The translations under genes were made by a program, and so were the position numbers. 11,975 nucleotides of DNA, taken from the NCBI RefSeq assembly GCF_946482535.1, contig NZ_CAMLRU010000073.1, forward strand, positions 1 through 11,975. The letters are read 5' to 3'. This document shows positions 7,351 through 11,975 of the stretch, piece by piece. The stretch is from an uncultured Flavobacterium sp. GTDB taxonomy: Bacteria > Bacteroidota > Bacteroidia > Flavobacteriales > Flavobacteriaceae. Below the pieces are notes generated by a model. The model made no database searches and was not told the DNA's origin. It saw nothing but the letters and a program-made list of their open reading frames with translations. The first letter of the stretch is position 1. Each line of letters begins with the position of its first letter.

Positions 7351-7610
7351 CTGTTCATTAAATTCTATATCTACAACAAAAACAAGCTAAAGCTTGTATA
7401 CCTGAAGCCCACAGAGCTTCCTCCTTTTAATTTCAAATCCCTCATGGACTCTCTCACCCAAGAGTAGGTTGCCAACAAAAAAGCCCGATACTTTCGTATC
7501 AGGCTTTCTGTTGCTGCTTCCCCTATTGGAGAAAGTTACAATTTTGATGCTATGATTGCTTGCTTTACTATCAAAAAAAAATCAGTTAGCTCTATAATTT
7601 AATCGGAGTA
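7351..7610 (-). other. Intergenic stretch with possible small minus-strand transcripts
   Basis: This stretch lies between the divergent GH16 and cyclase genes. Each of the two terminators here can serve only a minus-strand transcript that starts within about 150-200 bp. The segment 7351-7477 contains small inverted repeats (acaagct/agcttgt at 7382-7397, gaagc/gcttc at 7404-7420) and a 24-codon frame at 7371-7445 with no supporting signal. The segment 7508-7610 shows no gene. Both may be small RNA genes or decayed intergenic repeats; I cannot decide which. Confidence 0.35.
7474..7507 (-). terminator. Minus-strand terminator without an assigned gene (2)
   Basis: Stem AAAGCC/GGCTTT (7480-7485, 7502-7507), one C-A mismatch, then GATAC/GTATC (7487-7491, 7496-7500), closed by a TTTC loop. 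On the minus strand it continues into TTTTTTGTT. The 12-mer AGGCTTTCTGTT occurs at the same edge of this hairpin (7501-7512) and of the previous one (7344-7355). Confidence 0.65.
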
Positions 7611-7668
7611 TTATAATATTATTCAAGTTTAAATAATCACTGAATAAAACTTGAAATTAATAATATAA
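7611..7668. promoter_or_regulatory. Long inverted repeat upstream of the cyclase gene
   Basis: The perfect 9-bp arms ttcaagttt (7622-7630) and aaacttgaa (7647-7655) have a 16-nt spacer. The symmetry continues imperfectly outward through TTATAATATTA / TAATAATATAA to 7611 and 7668. No T run follows, so it is not a standard terminator. It lies about 55 bp upstream of the cyclase -7 element and may be an operator. Confidence 0.4.
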
Positions 7669-7720
7669 AAAATACTTTTTAGTAACAGTTATTATTTTAT
7701 AATCTTTTTATATAATTAAC

Positions 7721-7728
7721 TATGTTTG
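7721..7728 (+). promoter_or_regulatory. Putative -7 element of the cyclase gene
   Basis: TATGTTTG matches TAnnTTTG fully and lies 29 bp upstream of the ATG at 7758. No good -33 TTTG is seen at the usual spacing. If this is the promoter, the ATG inside it at 7722 cannot be the start codon. Confidence 0.5.
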
Positions 7729-7757
7729 TATGTAATCTGAATTTTTATTATTCAATA

Positions 7758-8555
7758 ATGAGATATTTATTTATTTTATCAACTCTATTATTTGTCTCCT
7801 GCCAAAAAGATTCAAATAAAAACCTCTATTTGAATGATCTAAATTGGATTGATCTGACCCATAGTTTTGACAGTACAACTTTGTATTGGCCTAATAATAA
7901 AACTACCTTTATTCACCATACCGATGCAGAAGGTTTTACACCCAAGGGATATTTTTATTCTTCTTATTCCATTTGTGCCCCGGAACATGGCGGCACTCAT
8001 TTGGATGCGCCAATTCATTTTGCGAAAGGTAAATACACCGTTGATCAATTGCCTTTGAAAAGTTTAATCGGAAAAGCAGTAGTAATTGATGTTTCGAAAA
8101 ATGCATTAGCTAACCGAGATTACCAAATATCTGTTACCGATATTACAAATTGGGAAATGGAAAACGGAAAAATCGAAAACAATACTATTATTTTATTCAA
8201 AACCGGATATGGAAAATATTATCCCAATCGAGGCAATTATTTCGGAACCTCGAAAACCGGTATTGAAGCTATAACTGAATTACATTTTCCCGGCATAGAC
8301 CCCAAAACCACTTCTTGGTTGATTAAAGAAAGAGCAATAAAAGCAATAGGTTTAGATACCCCAAGTTTAGATTACGGTCAGTCTATAGATTTTAAAACCC
8401 ATCAAATTTTAATGGGCAACAATAAACCAGGTTTTGAAAATTTGGCTAATCTGGACAAACTTCCGGCTACCAATATTTATGTGGTAGCATTACCTATGAA
8501 AATAGGTAAAGGAAGCGGCGCACCGTTAAGAATAATTGCCGGTATTTCTAATTAA
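7758..8555 (+). CDS. Cyclase-family (kynurenine formamidase-like) metal-dependent hydrolase, lipoprotein
   Basis: 265 residues. The ATG at 7758 is chosen over an in-frame ATG at 7722 because it begins a clean lipoprotein signal, MRYLFILSTLLFVSC, with the lipid-bearing Cys at 15. The cyclase-family signature HGGTHLDAPIH is at 77-87 (H77, H81, D83 and H87 as likely metal ligands or catalytic residues). Downstream family motifs are GLDTPSLD (198-205), H215, E227 followed by NLANLDKLP, and the C-terminal LPMKIGKGSGAPLR. The family includes bacterial arylformamidase (KynB) and other amide- or lactone-cleaving hydrolases, usually cytoplasmic, so the lipoprotein signal is notable. It should be tethered to the periplasmic side of a membrane. 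The natural substrate is unknown, and no kynurenine-pathway gene is nearby. The fused ammonia-lyase gene follows after 63 bp, which is consistent with an operon. Confidence 0.85.
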   Translation: MRYLFILSTLLFVSCQKDSNKNLYLNDLNWIDLTHSFDSTTLYWPNNKTTFIHHTDAEGFTPKGYFYSSYSICAPEHGGTHLDAPIHFAKGKYTVDQLPLKSLIGKAVVIDVSKNALANRDYQISVTDITNWEMENGKIENNTIILFKTGYGKYYPNRGNYFGTSKTGIEAITELHFPGIDPKTTSWLIKERAIKAIGLDTPSLDYGQSIDFKTHQILMGNNKPGFENLANLDKLPATNIYVVALPMKIGKGSGAPLRIIAGISN

Positions 8556-8618
8556 TTTATTTCCCTATGAATCTTTGCCATACTGGCTTAAAAATCTGAA
8601 TGATAATACTTTCAGTTC

Positions 8619-10997
8619 ATGAGTAAAATTAAAAAGGATATCAAATACAGTAGCAGAAATCTGGTAAACCCGCATAAAGATGCTGCTGTTCCTACTAAAG
8701 CTCGCCGCGAATTCTTGACACAATTAGCATTGTTAAGTACCTCTATGTTCCTCTTAAGAGCTAATGCATTTGCTTCACAAAACGAGCCTTCCCATACCTT
8801 AATCGACATTAAAACCCCTCTGAAAAATGAGGATATTTTTACTTACATCCGAAGAGAGACCGGAGGATTTGATGTAAACCTATATAAAAAATTGATTGGT
8901 GCTGCTAATGAATTTAAAGAAGGCGACGCGCTGTTGGGTATAGCCGCTTCTGATGCATCAGCAAGACAATCGGCAAGAATACTTATAGCCAACACCAAGC
9001 TGTCGGCTGTTATTGAACAACCGCTTTTCAAAGATGCTTTATACGACCTGATTCAAAACACTACTTTTTTTGATGCACAGGTAATACAAATGACCTTTTT
9101 AGAGTTAAAAAATTTCTTGCTCGAATCGGATGAAGAAAATATTAAGCGGATCATGCCTTCACTTACAAGTGATGTTATCGCTTTGGTAGTAAAACTGATG
9201 TCAAACGATGAACTAATAAGTGTTAGCAGTAAAGTATTCAATCAATTACCCAATAGCAATATTGGTGAGAAAGGTTATTTAAGTGCGAGAGTACAACCCA
9301 ATTCTCCAACCGATAATGTCGAAGATATTATTTGGCAGGTATTTGATGCTTGGTCATATGGTGTGGGAGATTTAGTACTCGGAACCAATCCGGTTTCAAG
9401 TGACCCTGTTATGGTGGCACGAATTGAAGCGGCTTTACATGATGTATTAGTCACCTTTGGCTTGGAAGAAACGATGCCCAATTGTGTGCTTTCCCATATT
9501 GACATACAAGCCAGTGTCGAAAATATACAGCCGGACACCACAGGAATTTGGTTTCAAAGCATAGCGAGTACGGTTGCCGCCAATCAAACTTTCGATGTCA
9601 CAATCGAAAAAATGCAAGCCTATGCCGATAACAGGAGGGATAAGCTATTTGGTCTCTATGCTGAAACAGGCCAAGGAGCCGATGCTACAAACGGCCATAG
9701 CGAGGGCTTCGATATGGTGGTTCATGAGGCCAGAAAATATGGTTTCTTAAGGGCTTTAAAACAGCGCATCTATTCCAATAAAGTTAGCAATAATGAGCCT
9801 TGGGTATTTCTTAATGATGTAGCAGGGTTTATAGGGCCCGAAGTATTTCGTACTAAAGAACAACTCGTCCGTTGTTGCTTAGAAGACCTTGTAATGGGAA
9901 AACTTCATGGCCTTACCATTGGCCTTGACATCTGCACTACACTGCACATGGATGTCACGCTAGACGACTTGGATTGGTGCATTGATCAAATCATGCCTGC
10001 TAATCCGGCATATTTAATGGCTTTACCCACAAAAAACGACCCAATGCTCAGTTACCTTACTACGTCTTTTGCCGACCATGTCAGGATACGGGAACAATTT
10101 GGTTACAAAGTAAATAATAAGATGTGGGCGTTCTTTAAACGTATAGGCGTTATAGGGAATGATAATAAACCAACAACGCTTTTTGGCCAACCCAATCAAG
10201 TATATTTATGCTATTGTAAAGCTAAAGGCGACTTGCGTAACGATACAGAAATTTTATCTGAAGGTAAAGCAGCAATCGAACGTATCCGTAAAAGAGGCGT
10301 TCCTATCGCTGAAGGATATGGAGAAAAGCCGTGGATGCTTCAACCGGCATTAGACCATGAAATACGGGAGCTATATAAAGATGCGAAGTATTGCTTGTGG
10401 ACTGAATGGGAACCTTCTTATCTGCACGCTATCCAAAACGCCTTAGTGGTGACATCTATGTCTGCTAACAGAATTGATTATGTTTATCATCCGACCAGTG
10501 GTGAGCGCCTTTCACCGGATGCTTGGCATAAAATTGAAACCCTCAGTAAAAAACTGAAAAACAACACGCCCGATGTTCAAATTATTATATCTGATGGTCT
10601 GAATACCAAATCTCTTATGGACGAAGGGCATCTCGACAAATTTCTTCCTGCTCTTTACAAGCATTTAACAATGCAAAATTTAACCGTGACGGAAACGCCA
10701 ATTGTGATTCGTAACGGTCGTGTACGCGCAGGCTATGAGATTGGGGAGCATCTTTTTGGTAAAGACACAACGCGCAAACATTGTATCCTTCATATTATAG
10801 GCGAAAGACCGGGAACCATACACCGTAACTTTTCAGTCTATATTACTGTCGCAACAGCTTCAATTTGGAACTATCGCGGTAAAGTTGATCACGACATTAC
10901 ACGAGTCATTTCAGGCATCAGTGACACAGCTTATTTACCGGAAGAAGCTGTGGTAGAGGTTGGTTCTATTGTGATGGAATTAATACATAAAAAATAA
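8619..10997 (+). CDS. eutBC: Fused EutB-EutC ethanolamine ammonia-lyase with Tat-type signal peptide
   Basis: 792 residues. Ethanolamine ammonia-lyase is an adenosylcobalamin enzyme converting ethanolamine to acetaldehyde and ammonia, normally as separate EutB (about 450 residues) and EutC (about 300) subunits. Here residues 65-525 are EutB-like and about 620-792 EutC-like. EutB landmarks: SARVQPN (R224, Q226), GTNPV (N257), YAETGQG (E349), FIGPE (404-408), MGKLHGLTIGLD (D437). By my alignment these match E. coli R160, Q162, N193, E287 and D362, so catalysis looks intact. EutC landmarks: ISDGLNT (657-663), IRNGRVRAGYEIGE (697-710), IGERPG (727-732). The part between (about 530-615) does not resemble the usual EutC N-terminus. 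Residues 28-52 look like a Tat signal: ARREFLT, a hydrophobic stretch, then ANAFA before the likely cleavage site. No cobalamin riboswitch fits in the 63-bp upstream gap, and no EutA reactivase gene is seen. Confidence 0.88.
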   Translation: MSKIKKDIKYSSRNLVNPHKDAAVPTKARREFLTQLALLSTSMFLLRANAFASQNEPSHTLIDIKTPLKNEDIFTYIRRETGGFDVNLYKKLIGAANEFKEGDALLGIAASDASARQSARILIANTKLSAVIEQPLFKDALYDLIQNTTFFDAQVIQMTFLELKNFLLESDEENIKRIMPSLTSDVIALVVKLMSNDELISVSSKVFNQLPNSNIGEKGYLSARVQPNSPTDNVEDIIWQVFDAWSYGVGDLVLGTNPVSSDPVMVARIEAALHDVLVTFGLEETMPNCVLSHIDIQASVENIQPDTTGIWFQSIASTVAANQTFDVTIEKMQAYADNRRDKLFGLYAETGQGADATNGHSEGFDMVVHEARKYGFLRALKQRIYSNKVSNNEPWVFLNDVAGFIGPEVFRTKEQLVRCCLEDLVMGKLHGLTIGLDICTTLHMDVTLDDLDWCIDQIMPANPAYLMALPTKNDPMLSYLTTSFADHVRIREQFGYKVNNKMWAFFKRIGVIGNDNKPTTLFGQPNQVYLCYCKAKGDLRNDTEILSEGKAAIERIRKRGVPIAEGYGEKPWMLQPALDHEIRELYKDAKYCLWTEWEPSYLHAIQNALVVTSMSANRIDYVYHPTSGERLSPDAWHKIETLSKKLKNNTPDVQIIISDGLNTKSLMDEGHLDKFLPALYKHLTMQNLTVTETPIVIRNGRVRAGYEIGEHLFGKDTTRKHCILHIIGERPGTIHRNFSVYITVATASIWNYRGKVDHDITRVISGISDTAYLPEEAVVEVGSIVMELIHKK

Positions 10998-11057
10998 AAC
11001 AGGTCACTATAGGCGACCATACAACAGCATTAAATAGTAAAAAGCACCGCATAAATT

Positions 11058-11828
11058 ATGGTAAAAACGAATCAATCACAACGTAAATCAATTTGTATAA
11101 TCATTTTAACTTTAAGTACCACTATGGGTTTAAAAAGCTGCAAAACCATTGACCAATCGCTTACATTAAATGTTCAAAAAGACAAATTGGAAATACTGCA
11201 ACAAATTCCTGCAACACAAGAAGGAAGAGAAAAAAGCGCATTGTATTTGCCTCCCAGAAGGATAACGGATCAAGAATTTAATTCACCTGCCTTACATGAA
11301 TTAATAGACAATATGTACAACTTGATGGTACAAAAATCAGGGGTTGGTATCGCCGCCAATCAAATGGGTAAACGATTGCAAGTATTTATAATAGAAGCAA
11401 AATCGGACAATCCTCGGTACAAAATTTTGGGTCCAGTACAAAAACAAATTTTTATCAATCCCATTATCACTAAAGTATCCTCAACAAAGAAAAACTTTTG
11501 GCATGGCTGTTTGAGTGCTGATGGGGAAAAAAGAGGTAATGTAGCCACTTATGAATGGATTGAATACCAATGTCAAAACGAAAAAGGAGAGATCATAAGT
11601 GGTAGACTTGAGGGATTTGCCGCTGTAATTTTTCAACATGAATTTAAACATTTAATGAACGGAACCTATCTTGATGTAGCCAAGCATTATTTATCAAAAA
11701 AAGAATTGGATCTCGAGATTGAGATAAAGAAAACTCCCTTTTTTGAAACGGCCTCTGATACTTTACCGCTTCTAATCAATGGGTATATAATTGGAGAAAC
11801 ATTAGAAAAATACCACTCCAAAAAATAA
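11058..11828 (+). CDS. Peptide deformylase-family lipoprotein
   Basis: 256 residues. The three deformylase motifs are present: GVGIAANQ (95-102; consensus GxGxAAxQ), HGCLS (149-153; consensus EGCLS) and HEFKH (194-198; consensus HExDH). The metal ligands C151, H194 and H198, the catalytic E195 and Q102 are all retained, so hydrolysis of a formamide-type bond is plausible. The N-terminus has charged residues, a hydrophobic stretch (ICIIILTLSTTMGL) and then KSC, a lipoprotein-type signal with Cys28 as the likely lipid anchor. The lysine before SC makes the lipobox non-ideal. Ordinary deformylase acts on nascent proteins in the cytoplasm and is shorter (about 170-200 residues), so this is not a standard housekeeping Def. 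It follows the EutBC gene after 60 bp on the same strand and is probably co-transcribed. Substrate unknown. Confidence 0.8.
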   Translation: MVKTNQSQRKSICIIILTLSTTMGLKSCKTIDQSLTLNVQKDKLEILQQIPATQEGREKSALYLPPRRITDQEFNSPALHELIDNMYNLMVQKSGVGIAANQMGKRLQVFIIEAKSDNPRYKILGPVQKQIFINPIITKVSSTKKNFWHGCLSADGEKRGNVATYEWIEYQCQNEKGEIISGRLEGFAAVIFQHEFKHLMNGTYLDVAKHYLSKKELDLEIEIKKTPFFETASDTLPLLINGYIIGETLEKYHSKK

Positions 11829-11913
11829 AAAATGAATCAAGAAACTTGGCGTGAAAACACTTGCTTTGCTAATCAGTTTTCTTGAAATAAATTTTTTATC
11901 CCAACTGAGAAAT

Positions 11914-11943
11914 AAAAAAACCCGATACTTTCGTATCGGGTTT
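11914..11943. terminator. Bidirectional terminator between the deformylase-like gene and a tRNA
   Basis: An 8-bp GC-rich stem (11921-11928 with 11933-11940, CCCGATAC / GTATCGGG) with a TTTC loop is extended by AAA/TTT. It has T7 on the minus side (11920 to 11914) and tttcatttt on the plus side. It can end the minus-strand tRNA transcript and the plus-strand cassette. Its core CCCGATACTTTCGTATC is identical to the hairpin at 7484-7500. Confidence 0.85.
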
Positions 11944-11950
11944 CATTTTG

Positions 11951-11975
11951 CTCCCCCTCTTGGGCTCGAACCAAG
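11951..11975 (-). tRNA. tRNA, 3' part only (anticodon outside the window)
   Basis: The minus strand from 11975 reads a complete T arm (stem CTTGG/CCAAG, loop TTCGAGC), then a 7-nt acceptor strand AGGGGGA (11958-11952) and a G discriminator at 11951. CCA is not encoded, as is common in Bacteroidetes. The missing 5' end should begin TCCCCCT. U1-A72 with G73 would fit tRNA-Asn, but identity cannot be proven without the anticodon. Confidence 0.85.

Noticed and set aside
7371..7445. 24-codon minus-strand frame (MRDLKLKGGSSVGF...)
   Set aside because: No ribosome-binding or promoter signal and no family recognition. It may be chance or part of a decayed repeat.
7508..7545. tRNA 3'-end remnant after the second terminator, by analogy with the tRNA at 11951-11975
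   Set aside because: There is loose similarity (TTGCT...CCCC...TTGG), but no T-loop TTCGA and no pairing acceptor, so it is not supported.
8556..8618. Cobalamin riboswitch upstream of the B12-dependent lyase
   Set aside because: The 63-bp gap is far too short, and no conserved B12-box sequence is visible.
11832..11885. 17-codon frame just after the deformylase-like gene, with an 8-bp inverted repeat (11837-11844, 11878-11885)
   Set aside because: Very short, with no family resemblance or signals. The inverted repeat is weak with a 33-nt spacer and has no T run.

Overview
The window looks like a chromosome segment of a low-GC Bacteroidetes bacterium, most likely a Flavobacterium or close relative. 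Evidence seen directly: a type IX secretion (T9SS) C-terminal sorting domain, Bacteroidetes-style lipoprotein signals, TAnnTTTG-like -7 promoter elements, a lack of clear Shine-Dalgarno sequences, and very AT-rich intergenic DNA. No plasmid, phage, insertion sequence or CRISPR signature is visible.

Layout. Positions 1-54 are the last codons of an OmpA-family protein followed by a strong terminator. Positions 111-637 are gene-poor and hold a degenerate 21-bp tandem repeat and a possible interspersed-repeat remnant. Positions 695-7156 hold two minus-strand genes for polysaccharide use. One is a very large secreted protein with three related carbohydrate-binding-like domains, many Ig/PKD-like domains and a T9SS sorting domain. 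The other, upstream of it, is a secreted GH16 beta-glucanase (laminarinase-like). They have separate terminators, yet an identical 18-bp motif lies upstream of both, at exactly the same distance from a -7-like element, so they are probably co-regulated. Positions 7157-7757 form a divergent intergenic region with two minus-strand terminators that end no recognisable gene and may mark small RNAs.

Positions 7758-11828 hold three plus-strand genes separated by about 60 bp each: a cyclase/kynurenine-formamidase-family lipoprotein, a fused EutB-EutC ethanolamine ammonia-lyase with a Tat-type signal peptide, and a peptide-deformylase-family lipoprotein. The last two families are normally cytoplasmic, yet here all three carry export signals. 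I infer a possible extracytoplasmic cassette that hydrolyses formamide- or amide-type bonds and deaminates an amino alcohol. The substrate is unknown. The window closes with a bidirectional terminator and the 3' end of a minus-strand tRNA.

Most interesting points: the Tat-exported EutBC fusion and its exported hydrolase neighbours, the shared promoter motif of the two glucan genes, and the unexplained terminators in the divergent region. All domain and family names come from reading motifs by eye; no searches were run.
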